From positions 1 through 64,000 of the forward strand of contig JALFNK010000004.1 of NCBI GenBank assembly GCA_022782405.1: a stretch of 64,000 nt of DNA, read 5' to 3'. The notes under the pieces are model-generated. The model made no database searches and was not told the DNA's origin. It was given only the letters and a program-made list of their open reading frames with translations. The translations under genes and the position numbers were made by a program. Source of the DNA: Alistipes sp. GTDB taxonomy: Bacteria; Bacteroidota; Bacteroidia; Bacteroidales; Rikenellaceae. Positions 10,340 through 19,599 of this stretch are shown piece after piece; the stretch's first letter is position 1; every line of letters begins with the position of its first letter.

Positions 10340-11452
10340 ATGGCCGGAATCTATTTCCATATTCCCTTCTGCAAACGCATCTGCGCCTACTGCGACTTCT
10401 ACAAGAGCGGCGACCTGCGCCGCATGGGCGCCGTAGCGGAGGCGATGCACCGCGAACTCGACGCACGCCGCGACTACCTGCGGGGCGAACCGCTGCATAC
10501 GCGCTACTTCGGGGGTGGAACCCCGTCGCTCTGCCCGCCGGAACTGCTCGGCGGCCTGCTGGAGCATACCGCACGGCTTTTCGACTGCAGCCAGGTCGAA
10601 GAGACCACCCTCGAGGCCAACCCCGACGACCTGACACCCGAATACCTCGCCGCACTGCGCCGCCTGGGCATCGACCGGCTCTCGATCGGCGTCCAGTCCT
10701 TCGACGACGACTGCCTGCGGCTGCTCAACCGACGCCACACCGCCGCACAGGCCGTCGAAGCGATCCGCAACGCCCGCCGCGCCGGATTCGGGAACCTCAC
10801 CCTCGATCTGATCTTCGGAATTCCGGGATTCGGAGGCGACTCGCTGCACCGCACACTCGACATCGCCCTCGAGACGGGTGTCGAACACATTTCGGCATAC
10901 CATTTGACCGTCGAGAGCAATACCGCCTTCGGCCGCCGCATGGCACAGGGCCGTTTCACTCCGGTCGATGAGACGGTCAGCGAAGAGGAGTTCCTCGAGG
11001 TCCACGACCGGCTTACCGCCGCCGGATACGAACATTACGAAGTCTCGAATTTCGCCCGCCCGGGATTCCGCGCCCGCCACAACGCCGCCTACTGGCACGG
11101 CGTACGCTACCTGGGCATCGGCCCCGCGGCCCACTCCTTCGACGGCGGGGAGCGCCACTGGAACCCCTCCTCCGTGGAGCGTTACATCGAAGGGGCCCCG
11201 GCCGAAAACGAAACCCTCACAGACCGCGACCGCTACAACGAATATGTCATGACCCGGCTGCGGACCGCCGAAGGAATCGACCTCGGAGAAACGGCGGACC
11301 TTTTCGGAAGCGCACGGGCCGCACGCATCCCGGAGGCGGTTCGGCCGTGGACAGAGAGCGGAACTGTCGAAATCCGCGGTTCCCGCGTGGCCGTTCCGCC
11401 CCGCCGCATGCTGCTCTCCGACGCGGTCATCGAGACCCTTTTCGAAACATAA
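10340..11452 (+). CDS. hemW: HemW, radical SAM heme chaperone (coproporphyrinogen III oxidase-like)
   Basis: This 370-aa radical SAM protein has the Cx3Cx2C cluster motif near the N-terminus (FCKRICAYCDFYK) and a SAM-binding glycine stretch (YFGGGTPSL). Its short N-terminus and C-terminal HemW domain match HemW rather than true HemN, which is longer and carries an extra motif before the cluster. HemW is thought to bind heme and deliver it to respiratory enzymes. The ATG at 10340 puts the Fe-S motif at the usual position and lies directly behind the -7 box. The gene stands alone. Confidence 0.9.
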   Translation: MAGIYFHIPFCKRICAYCDFYKSGDLRRMGAVAEAMHRELDARRDYLRGEPLHTRYFGGGTPSLCPPELLGGLLEHTARLFDCSQVEETTLEANPDDLTPEYLAALRRLGIDRLSIGVQSFDDDCLRLLNRRHTAAQAVEAIRNARRAGFGNLTLDLIFGIPGFGGDSLHRTLDIALETGVEHISAYHLTVESNTAFGRRMAQGRFTPVDETVSEEEFLEVHDRLTAAGYEHYEVSNFARPGFRARHNAAYWHGVRYLGIGPAAHSFDGGERHWNPSSVERYIEGAPAENETLTDRDRYNEYVMTRLRTAEGIDLGETADLFGSARAARIPEAVRPWTESGTVEIRGSRVAVPPRRMLLSDAVIETLFET

Positions 11453-11523
11453 CCGACGACGCAACCAAGTGAAACAGAAACGTTAAGTTATTATTAAATA
11501 TTTTTAATAAACAAGCCGGGCAG

Positions 11524-11554
11524 TTGTTTTATATAAATATATGTATTACCTTCG
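11524..11554 (+). promoter_or_regulatory. Probable promoter of the glycogen gene cluster
   Basis: TTGT (11524-11527), a 19-nt AT-rich spacer and TACCTTCG (11547-11554) approximate the -33/-7 consensus (7/8 in the -7 box). It is the only good candidate upstream of the synthase/phosphorylase fusion. Confidence 0.55.
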
Positions 11555-11570
11555 CACCGAGATTCGGTGC
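11554..11570 (+). promoter_or_regulatory. 5' hairpin in the glycogen operon leader
   Basis: The arms GCACCGA (11554-11560) and TCGGTGC (11564-11570) are perfectly complementary around a 3-nt loop. The predicted transcription start falls inside or just beside this hairpin, so it may cap the mRNA or act as an operator. Confidence 0.45.
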
Positions 11571-11611
11571 ACAGTACCGACTACGCACAAAACAAATACA
11601 ACAAAAAACAT

Positions 11612-14600
11612 ATGAGCAAAACGAGACTTGCCCCCGACTTCCTGTTCGAAGTGGGTTGGGAGGTATGCAACAAGGTCGGCGGTATCCATACCGTCATCTC
11701 CACCAAGGCACAGACCGTAACCAAGAAGTTCGGCGACCGTTACATGCTGATCGGCCCGGACCTCTCGCATGAGGGTGTGAATCCCGAATTCGAGGAGGAC
11801 CAGAACCTGCTGCGTGCCTGGCGGCAGGCCGTATACGCCGAAGGCATCCGTGTCCGCGTAGGCCGCTGGAAAATCAAGGGAACCCCGCTGGTAATGCTGG
11901 TCGATTTCTCCTCGCTGATCCCCCGCAAGGACGAGATCCTCGCCAAACTTTGGGAGGATTACCACGTCGATTCGCTCTCGGGGCAATGGGACTATATCGA
12001 GCCGGTACTCTTCGGATACGCCGCAGGAACGGTGATCGCCTCCTATGTCCAGAACTTCTGTACCTCGACCGAGAAGATCGTCGCCCACTTCCACGAGTGG
12101 ATGTCGGCAGCCGGAGGCCTCTACCTGCGCCGGTATGCCCCCTATGTGGCCACGGTCTTCACCACGCATGCCACCGTCATGGGCCGCTGCATCGCCGGCA
12201 ACCGCCTGCCGCTCTACAACGACCTGTCGAAATTCAACGCCGACGAACTGGCCCGCCAGTTCAACGTTACGGCCAAACACTCGATCGAGAAGACCGCCGC
12301 GGAAAACCACGACGCCTTCCTCACCGTGAGCGACATCACGGCCAACGAATGCAAGTTCCTGCTGGGCCGCGAGCCGAACGGAGTTACGCCCAACGGATTC
12401 GAAAACGACTTCGTCTGGAGCGGCGACGAGTACTTCACCAAGCGCGAGGAGGCCCGCAAGGCCATGATCTCCGTGGCCGAGGCCTGCCTGGAGTGCAAGT
12501 TCTCCTCCGAACCGCTGATCGTCGGCACGAGCGGCCGTTACGAATTCCGCAACAAGGGCATCGACGTGTTCCTCGAATCGCTCAAGAAACTCGCGGCCTC
12601 GGACAAGCTCCAGCGCGAGGTGCTCGCCTACATCACCGTTCCGGCCGGCAACCGCGGTCCCCGTCCCGACCTGCAGGCCCATCTCGAGGATCCCTCGAAG
12701 CCGATCGACCCGAAGCAGTACCGGTACTCGACGCACCTGCTCGAGTATCTTGCCGGAGACGCCATCGCCTCGTCGATCCGCGGCAGCATCCTCGACACGC
12801 CCGAGTCGAAGGTCAAGGTGATCTTCGTACCGACCTACCTGAACCGGAACGACGGCATCTTCAACAAGGATTACTACGAACTGCTCGTCGGCATGGACGT
12901 TACGGTATTCCCCTCCTACTACGAACCGTGGGGATACACACCGCTCGAATCGATCGCCTTCTCCATACCGACGATCACCACGACACTGGCCGGATTCGGC
13001 ATCTGGGTCGAGAAGCAGCGCGAACATGCCGGCGTGGAGGTCATCCGCCGCGACGACTACAACGACCGCGAGGTCGAGGAGCAGATTGCCGACGCCCTCA
13101 TCCGCTTCGCCGCGCTCGACGACAAACGGGTGAACGAGGTGCGCGTTTCGGCCTCCGAACTCTCGACATCTGCCCTCTGGGAACACCTCTACCCCGCTTA
13201 CGAGCAGGCTTACTCCGAGGCGGTCGAGAACTCCATCCTGCGCACCAACCGCGCCGTGCTCGACGACGGAGGCTCGACAACCGAGCAGATCAATTTCGTA
13301 CGCCAGCAGCTCTTCGTCGAGAAACCCAACTGGCACCGCATGATGGTAGACAAGACACTGCCCAAGCGGCTGCACGCCCTCGAGGAGCTTTCGCACAACC
13401 TCTGGTGGTGCTGGAACCCCGGGGCCCGCGACCTGTTCGAAGGCATTGACCCCACACTGTGGGCCGCCTCGGAACGCAACCCGATCGTCTTCCTCGACCG
13501 GTTGAGCGTCGAGCGCCTCAAGGAACTCGAGCATGACACGAACTTCCTCGCACAGCTCGACGCCGTGCATACGCAGTTCCGCGACTACATGAACGAGAAA
13601 CCCGATCCGAAGACCACGACGATCTCCTACTTCTCGATGGAGTACGGCCTGCACTCGTCGCTGAAGATCTACTCGGGCGGTCTGGGCATCCTGGCCGGCG
13701 ACTACCTCAAGGAGGCCTCGGACAAGAATGTCCCGATGGCTGCCGTGGGCCTGCTCTACCGCTACGGATACTTCACGCAGCGCCTCTCGGCCCAGGGCGC
13801 CCAGGAGGCTACCTATGAGGCCCAGAACTTCTACAAGCTTCCCATCACGCCGGTGCGCGACGCCGACGGCGGCTGGGAGACCGTAACCATCGCCTTCCCG
13901 GGACGTACGCTCTCGGCCCGCATCTGGAAGTGCCAGGTAGGCCGTACGGACCTCTATCTGCTCGACACCGACTTCGAGGCCAACCTCGAGGAGGACCGAC
14001 AGATCACCTACTACCTCTACGGCGGCGACTGGGAGAACCGCCTCAAGCAGGAGATCCTGCTCGGTATCGGCGGTATCCGCGCCCTGCGCAAACTGGGCAT
14101 CAAGCACGACGTCTACCACTGCAACGAGGGACACGCCGCCTTCATCGGCATCGAGCGCATCCGCGAGATGATCAACCACCGCCATCTCTCCTTCTCCGAG
14201 GCGCTGGAGGTCGTGCGCTCCTCGTCGCTCTTCACGACCCATACGCCGGTTCCCGCAGGCCATGACGCCTTCCCCGAGTCGATGATCCGCCAGTACATGT
14301 CGCACTACCCCGACGTGCTGGGCATCACCTGGGAGCAGTACATCAACCTGGGCAAGACCAACCCCAACGACCCGAACGAGAAGTTCTCGATGTCGGTGCT
14401 GGCCTGCAACCTCTCGCAGGAGGTGAACGGCGTATCGTGGCTCCACGGCGAGGTTTCGAAGGACATCCTGGGCAACATGTGGCCCGGGTACTTCAAGAAC
14501 GAGCTCCACATCGGCTACGTTACCAACGGCGTACACTTCCCGACCTGGATCGCCACGTCGCTGCGCCGCCTCTACGCCCGCTATTTCGCCGACGGATTCG

Positions 14601-15862
14601 AGGGGCATGTCTACGATATCCCGGCCTGGCAGAAGGTGCACAACATCCCCGACGCCGAACTCTGGAGCGAGCGCATGAAGCTCAAGGACAAGCTCATCCG
14701 CCACATCCGCAAACGCTACAGCGACCCGAACCAGGTACGGCTCGAATCGCCGCGCCAGATGCTTCAGATCATCGAAGGCATCAAACCCGAGGTGCTGACC
14801 ATCGGCTTTGCACGCCGCTTCGCCACCTACAAGCGCGCCTATCTGCTCTTCACGAATCTCGACCGCCTGTCGGAGATCGTCAATAACAAGGAGCGCCCCG
14901 TGCAGTTCATCTTCGCCGGAAAGGCCCACCCCAACGACAAACCGGGCCAGGACCTCATCAAGCGCATCGTCGAGGTGGCTGCCATGCCGCAGTTCGTCGG
15001 CAAGATCATCTTCCTGCAGAACTACGACATGGAGCTCGCCCGCCGCATGGTACAGGGTGTGGACGTATGGCTCAACACGCCGACGCGCCCGCTCGAGGCT
15101 TCGGGTACGTCGGGCGAAAAGTGCGTCATGAACGGCGTCATGCAGTTCTCCGTGCTCGACGGCTGGTGGGTCGAAGGATACAAGGAGGGCGCCGGATGGA
15201 TGCTGCCCATGGAGCGCACCTTCTCCGAGCAGCGCTATCAGGACGAACTCGACGCCGAGATGATCTACAATACCATCGAGGAGCAGATCGCCCCGCTCTA
15301 CTACAAGCGCGACGCCCAGGGTATTCCGCACGAATGGGTTGCATCGATCAAAAGATGCGTGGCCGACATTGCCTCGAACTTTACGACCAACCGCATGCTC
15401 ATCGACTATGAAAACCGCTTCTACAACAAGCTCGCGGCGCGCAAACGCGAACTCTGCGCCGACGCCTACCGCCTCGCTCGCGGCATCGCGGCCTGGAAGC
15501 GCAAGGTTTCGGCAGCCTGGGATTCCGTACGCATCGTGGATGTCGAGCGGGTGCTGATCGACAAGAAGGCCGTCTGCGTCGGCGAGAAGTATCACTTCTC
15601 CGTAACGGTCGATATCGCCAACCTGCGGCCCGAAGACATCGGTGTCGAGATGGTGCTGGCCCAGCAGATCGTCGGCGGTGAGGCCATCAACGTTACCCGC
15701 ACGATCCAGCTCGAAAAGACCCGCATCGAAGGACGTCTGGTTACCTACTCGCTCGACTACACCCCCGAAGAGACCGGTACCTACGACGTGGCCCTGCGCG
15801 TCTATCCGAGCAACCCGAACCTGCCGCACCGCATGGATTTCGCCCTGGTGAAGTGGGCCTGA
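11612..15862 (+). CDS. Glycogen synthase (GT3-like) fused to alpha-glucan phosphorylase (GT35)
   Basis: This 1416-aa bifunctional protein has two catalytic halves. Residues about 1-560 resemble eukaryote-type GT3 glycogen synthase: the N-terminal FEVGWEVCNKVGGIHTVIS is characteristic and the catalytic E-x7-E pair is in YEPWGYTPLESIAF. From about residue 590 a DUF3417-type segment (LEELSHNLWWCWNP) leads into an alpha-glucan phosphorylase with GGLGILAGDYLKEASD, CNEGHAAF and the PLP-lysine region EASGTSGEKCVMNG. The last ~90 residues form an extra beta-sandwich. One half extends alpha-1,4-glucan and the other phosphorolyses it. The start at 11612 gives MSKTRLAPDFLFEV; an upstream extension has no support. 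It heads a four-gene glycogen cluster. The fusion occurs in other Bacteroidales, as far as I recall. GT3 enzymes typically use UDP-glucose, and no glgC is present here. Confidence 0.93.
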   Translation: MSKTRLAPDFLFEVGWEVCNKVGGIHTVISTKAQTVTKKFGDRYMLIGPDLSHEGVNPEFEEDQNLLRAWRQAVYAEGIRVRVGRWKIKGTPLVMLVDFSSLIPRKDEILAKLWEDYHVDSLSGQWDYIEPVLFGYAAGTVIASYVQNFCTSTEKIVAHFHEWMSAAGGLYLRRYAPYVATVFTTHATVMGRCIAGNRLPLYNDLSKFNADELARQFNVTAKHSIEKTAAENHDAFLTVSDITANECKFLLGREPNGVTPNGFENDFVWSGDEYFTKREEARKAMISVAEACLECKFSSEPLIVGTSGRYEFRNKGIDVFLESLKKLAASDKLQREVLAYITVPAGNRGPRPDLQAHLEDPSKPIDPKQYRYSTHLLEYLAGDAIASSIRGSILDTPESKVKVIFVPTYLNRNDGIFNKDYYELLVGMDVTVFPSYYEPWGYTPLESIAFSIPTITTTLAGFGIWVEKQREHAGVEVIRRDDYNDREVEEQIADALIRFAALDDKRVNEVRVSASELSTSALWEHLYPAYEQAYSEAVENSILRTNRAVLDDGGSTTEQINFVRQQLFVEKPNWHRMMVDKTLPKRLHALEELSHNLWWCWNPGARDLFEGIDPTLWAASERNPIVFLDRLSVERLKELEHDTNFLAQLDAVHTQFRDYMNEKPDPKTTTISYFSMEYGLHSSLKIYSGGLGILAGDYLKEASDKNVPMAAVGLLYRYGYFTQRLSAQGAQEATYEAQNFYKLPITPVRDADGGWETVTIAFPGRTLSARIWKCQVGRTDLYLLDTDFEANLEEDRQITYYLYGGDWENRLKQEILLGIGGIRALRKLGIKHDVYHCNEGHAAFIGIERIREMINHRHLSFSEALEVVRSSSLFTTHTPVPAGHDAFPESMIRQYMSHYPDVLGITWEQYINLGKTNPNDPNEKFSMSVLACNLSQEVNGVSWLHGEVSKDILGNMWPGYFKNELHIGYVTNGVHFPTWIATSLRRLYARYFADGFEGHVYDIPAWQKVHNIPDAELWSERMKLKDKLIRHIRKRYSDPNQVRLESPRQMLQIIEGIKPEVLTIGFARRFATYKRAYLLFTNLDRLSEIVNNKERPVQFIFAGKAHPNDKPGQDLIKRIVEVAAMPQFVGKIIFLQNYDMELARRMVQGVDVWLNTPTRPLEASGTSGEKCVMNGVMQFSVLDGWWVEGYKEGAGWMLPMERTFSEQRYQDELDAEMIYNTIEEQIAPLYYKRDAQGIPHEWVASIKRCVADIASNFTTNRMLIDYENRFYNKLAARKRELCADAYRLARGIAAWKRKVSAAWDSVRIVDVERVLIDKKAVCVGEKYHFSVTVDIANLRPEDIGVEMVLAQQIVGGEAINVTRTIQLEKTRIEGRLVTYSLDYTPEETGTYDVALRVYPSNPNLPHRMDFALVKWA

Positions 15863-15961
15863 CATACGAAGGGCAGCGAAGAATTGCAAATTTTCGATTC
15901 ACCGGTTGCGTGTTTTCGAAAAATTGAATAATTTTATAGGACGAACCGTATTTTATAGCAT

Positions 15962-18106
15962 ATGTCAGCTCTTACCTTCGACAAAAGCGAATTGGGCAAC
16001 CTGGAGTACTCGCTCCAGCGGGAAATGCTCTCCACGGACCGCATGGGCGGCTACATGAGCACCACCATCGTCTGCTGCAACACGCGCAGATACCACGGGC
16101 TTATGGTCGCCCCGATCGACGACAGCGACAGGACCTATGTGCTGCTCTCGTCGCTCGACGAAACCGTCATCCAGCACGACCAGACATTCAACCTGGCCCT
16201 GCACCGCTTCCCCGGAGTCTACGAACCGCGCGGACACAAGTACATCACCGATTTCGAATATACGCCCACCCCGTCGATCACCTACCGCGTCGGCGGCGTC
16301 ATCCTCCGCAAGGAGATGCTCTGGATCCACAAACGGACCCAGCTGATGATCCGCTACACGCTGCTCGACGCCCATTCGGAAACCCGGCTGCGGCTGCGTC
16401 CCTTCCTCGCCTTCCGCGACAAGCATGCCCTCACGCATGCCAACATGGAGGCCGACGGGCACTCCTACCCCGCCGTGAACGGCGTGAAGTGCCGGCTCTA
16501 CGGCTCCTTCCCGTGGCTCTATCTCCAGACGAGCAAACCCGGAACGGAGTTCATCCCGGCTCCCGACTGGTACTACAATTTCGAATACCTCCAGGATCTC
16601 GCCCGCGGATACGAAGGGCATGAGGACCTGATGACCACAGGCTATTTCGAAACGGAACTCAAGAAGGGCGAAAGCATCATCTTCTCGGCATCGCTCGACG
16701 AGATGGGCTCGACGAAGACCATCGAGGAGGTCTTCGCAGCCTCGATCGCCCGCCGCACGCACAAAATCGATTTCCTGAGCTGCCTCGAGCACTCCGCACG
16801 CCAGTTCGTGATCCGCCGTCCGGGCAACCGCACGGAGGTGATCGCCGGATACCCCTGGCACGGCGTTTCGGGACGGCAGGCCTTCGTCTCGCTTCCCGGA
16901 ATCACCCTTCAGCAGGACCACAAGGAGGACTGCATCGATGTCCTCGACACGCAGGTGCGGGAGATGCAGCAGGGCATGTTCTCCGGATCGGCATCGGCCG
17001 CCGCGGCCGTAGATGCCCCGTTGTGGTTCTTCTGGACCCTGCAGCGCCTGGGTGAACAGATCGGAGGGAAGGAGATCTGGAAACGCTACGGAAAGGCCAT
17101 GAAGGAGCTGCTCGAATCCTATCGCCGCGGTATTGCCGGACGCATTGCGCTGCAAGAGAACGGTCTGATCCGCACCGCCGCCGGCGACATGCCTCTGACA
17201 TGGATGAACTCGACGATTGCCGGACGGGCCGTAACGCCGCGGGACGGCTTCCAGGTCGAAGTGAACGCGCTGTGGTACAATGCCGTATGCTATACACTCG
17301 AACTGGCCCGCCAGGAGAAGGACAAAGCTTTCGTGAAGGAGTGGGAGGCACTTCCCGCACACATCGAAAACGCATTCCGGGAGCTCTTCCTGCTACCGGA
17401 GGGTTATCTGGCCGACTACATCGATGAGCAGGGCGCTCACGACGACATCCGCCCGAACATGATCCTCGCCTGCTGTCTGCCTTACAAGCCCGTCGACGAG
17501 CAGACGCGCATCGACGTCATCCGCACCGTGCGCCAGCACCTGCTGACTCCCCGCGGACTGCGGACGCTCTCGCCGCGCAACCCGCTCTACAAGGGTTCGC
17601 AGGAGGGCTCGCCCGAGGAGCGCGACTTCGCGGCCAAGAACGGCTCGGTATGGCCCTGGCTGCTGTCGTTCTATGTGAAGGCATGCTTCGATATCGACGG
17701 GGCGGCCTATCTTCCGACGGCCGAGGAGATCCTCGCCAATTTCGAGGAGGAGATCCAGTCCTACGGAATCGGCTCGATCGGCGAACTCTACGATGCCGAT
17801 CCTCCCTATGCGGCCCGCGGAGCCATCTCGCAGGCCTGGAGCGTAGGTGCGATTCTCGACATCTACCACATGATCCAAGGCTACCGCGCCGCGGCACCGA
17901 AAGCGAAAGCCACCAAGGGCGGGCGCAAGACTGCGGCCGCGAAGGAGACCGCCCAACCGAAAACGACGGCCTCCGCGGAAAAGGCAGGGCAGACTCCGGC
18001 CGGGAAGAGCACCGCAAAGAAGGATGCCGCCGCACCTAAAGTGCAGGCCCCGCGCCGGAAGAGCGCCGCTGCGGAAGAAAAAACGAAAAAGACAAGCAAG
18101 AAATAG
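15962..18106 (+). CDS. Glycogen debranching enzyme (amylo-alpha-1,6-glucosidase) with basic low-complexity tail
   Basis: This is a 714-aa protein. The N-terminal half is the bacterial GDE_N beta-sandwich (STDRMGGYMSTTIVCCNTRR, YHGLMVAP). The C-terminal half is an (alpha/alpha)6 amylo-1,6-glucosidase barrel with VEVNALWYNAVCYTLE, GSVWPWLLSFYVKA and AISQAWSVGAILDIYH. The catalytic region therefore ends near residue 640. The remaining ~70 residues are almost only Lys, Ala, Thr, Pro, Glu and Arg, like a histone H1 or AlgP tail, and are not a normal part of the family. Codon use does not change at the boundary, so I see no sign of a frameshift. The gene lies 99 nt after the synthase/phosphorylase fusion and removes alpha-1,6 branches left by phosphorylase. 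Confidence 0.92.
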   Translation: MSALTFDKSELGNLEYSLQREMLSTDRMGGYMSTTIVCCNTRRYHGLMVAPIDDSDRTYVLLSSLDETVIQHDQTFNLALHRFPGVYEPRGHKYITDFEYTPTPSITYRVGGVILRKEMLWIHKRTQLMIRYTLLDAHSETRLRLRPFLAFRDKHALTHANMEADGHSYPAVNGVKCRLYGSFPWLYLQTSKPGTEFIPAPDWYYNFEYLQDLARGYEGHEDLMTTGYFETELKKGESIIFSASLDEMGSTKTIEEVFAASIARRTHKIDFLSCLEHSARQFVIRRPGNRTEVIAGYPWHGVSGRQAFVSLPGITLQQDHKEDCIDVLDTQVREMQQGMFSGSASAAAAVDAPLWFFWTLQRLGEQIGGKEIWKRYGKAMKELLESYRRGIAGRIALQENGLIRTAAGDMPLTWMNSTIAGRAVTPRDGFQVEVNALWYNAVCYTLELARQEKDKAFVKEWEALPAHIENAFRELFLLPEGYLADYIDEQGAHDDIRPNMILACCLPYKPVDEQTRIDVIRTVRQHLLTPRGLRTLSPRNPLYKGSQEGSPEERDFAAKNGSVWPWLLSFYVKACFDIDGAAYLPTAEEILANFEEEIQSYGIGSIGELYDADPPYAARGAISQAWSVGAILDIYHMIQGYRAAAPKAKATKGGRKTAAAKETAQPKTTASAEKAGQTPAGKSTAKKDAAAPKVQAPRRKSAAAEEKTKKTSKK

Positions 18107-18266
18107 AAAACAACGACAAGCCCGGGCGCAAGGATGATGTGATGCGACAAGCGGAGATGCTCGAAGGAAAGGCTCGGACCGACAGCCGGCTCGATTCCCG
18201 AAAGAACGGCCGCCCGAACGATGGAGGGCGCGCACAGGCGACGAAAAGAAACAAAACAGAGTCATT

Positions 18267-19586
18267 ATGAGAGTTTTAATGTTCGGTTGGGAGTTTCCTC
18301 CCCACATTGCGGGAGGATTGGGAACAGCCTGTTACGGAATGACCCGCGGACTGGCGCGCAACGGCGTGGACGTTGCCTTCGTCGTACCCCATGCCTATGG
18401 AGACGAGGACCAGCGTTTCGCACGCGTGCTGAACGCCAGCGATGTCGAAGCCGTTTACGGCACCACCGGAAGCGGGGCGGACGACGTGCTGCAACGCATG
18501 TCGTTCATCCAGATCGATTCGAACATGGTCCCCTACATCTCCCCCGAAGAGTATGAAGTCTATCACGAAAAATATGTGAAGACGGGACAGACGACCTGGA
18601 CGACCACCGATGCCTGGAAGCAACGTTACACCTTCTCCGGGAAATACGGTGCCAACCTCATGGAGGAGGTGGCGCGCTACGCCGTCGTTGCGGCACAGGT
18701 CGCCCGCGACCTGGAGGGACAGTTCGACGTGATCCACGCCCACGACTGGCTCACCTACTATGCCGGAATCGCCGCCAAGCGCGTATCGGGGAAGCCGCTC
18801 GTCGTCCACATGCACGCTACGGAGTTCGACCGCAGCGGCGAAAACATCAACACGCAGGTCTACGCCATCGAACGCGCCGGCATGGAGGCCGCCGACCGGG
18901 TAATCTCCGTCTCGAATCTCACGCGCAACATCGTCATCACGCGATACGGCATCCCCGCCGAAAAGGTCGTTACGGTCCACAACGCCGTCCGCTTCGCCGA
19001 ACACGCCGGAGCAGCCCCCGAACGCGGCGTCAAGGACAAGATCGTAACCTTCCTCGGCCGCATCACCTACCAGAAAGGCCCCGACTACTTCGTCGAAGCG
19101 GCCGCCAAGGTTCTCAAACGCGTTCCCGACGTACGTTTCGTCATGGCCGGGTCCGGAGACATGATGAACCATGTCATCCGCCGCGTCGCACGCCTCGGAA
19201 TCGCCGACCGTTTCCACTTCACGGGATTCCTCCGCGGCGAGGACGTGCACAAGATGTTCCAGCTGTCGGATGTCTACGTCATGCCTTCGGTCTCGGAGCC
19301 CTTCGGCATCTCGCCTCTCGAGGCCATGCGTTCGAACGTCCCGGTGATCATCTCCAAGCAGAGCGGCGTGGCCGAAGTCCTCGACTATGCCGTAAAGGTC
19401 GACTACTGGGATGTCGATGCACTGGCCGACGCCATCTATGCCCTGATCGAATACCCCGCCCTGGGCAAGATGTTCGCCTCGAAAGGTCTCGAGGAGGTTA
19501 CCAACCTCAAATGGAACGATGCCGCTGCCAAGATCAAGGCGGTCTATGAGGCAGCGATCGAAGAGAATCAGAAACAAAATAAATAA
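18267..19586 (+). CDS. Glycosyltransferase family 4, glycogen-synthase-like
   Basis: This is a 439-aa GT-B glycosyltransferase. The N-terminal domain begins MRVLMFGWEFPPHIAGGLGT, with the glycine-rich nucleotide-sugar motif typical of starch/glycogen synthase-like proteins. The C-terminal domain has FLGRITYQKGPDYFVEAA and the E-x7-E motif EPFGISPLEAM. It sits between the debranching enzyme and a GH57 enzyme, 13 nt before the latter, so it probably acts on glycogen or a maltooligosaccharide. Possible roles are priming or elongation with a different sugar nucleotide from the GT3 synthase. The 160-nt gap upstream shows no clear terminator or promoter. Confidence 0.88.
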   Translation: MRVLMFGWEFPPHIAGGLGTACYGMTRGLARNGVDVAFVVPHAYGDEDQRFARVLNASDVEAVYGTTGSGADDVLQRMSFIQIDSNMVPYISPEEYEVYHEKYVKTGQTTWTTTDAWKQRYTFSGKYGANLMEEVARYAVVAAQVARDLEGQFDVIHAHDWLTYYAGIAAKRVSGKPLVVHMHATEFDRSGENINTQVYAIERAGMEAADRVISVSNLTRNIVITRYGIPAEKVVTVHNAVRFAEHAGAAPERGVKDKIVTFLGRITYQKGPDYFVEAAAKVLKRVPDVRFVMAGSGDMMNHVIRRVARLGIADRFHFTGFLRGEDVHKMFQLSDVYVMPSVSEPFGISPLEAMRSNVPVIISKQSGVAEVLDYAVKVDYWDVDALADAIYALIEYPALGKMFASKGLEEVTNLKWNDAAAKIKAVYEAAIEENQKQNK

Positions 19587-19599
19587 CACCCCACCTATT

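Noticed and set aside
11546..15889. 1447-codon minus-strand open frame opposite the synthase/phosphorylase gene
   Set aside because: It is the antisense shadow of a clear fusion enzyme. High-GC codon bias on the plus strand suppresses stops in this frame, and the product has no domain signature.
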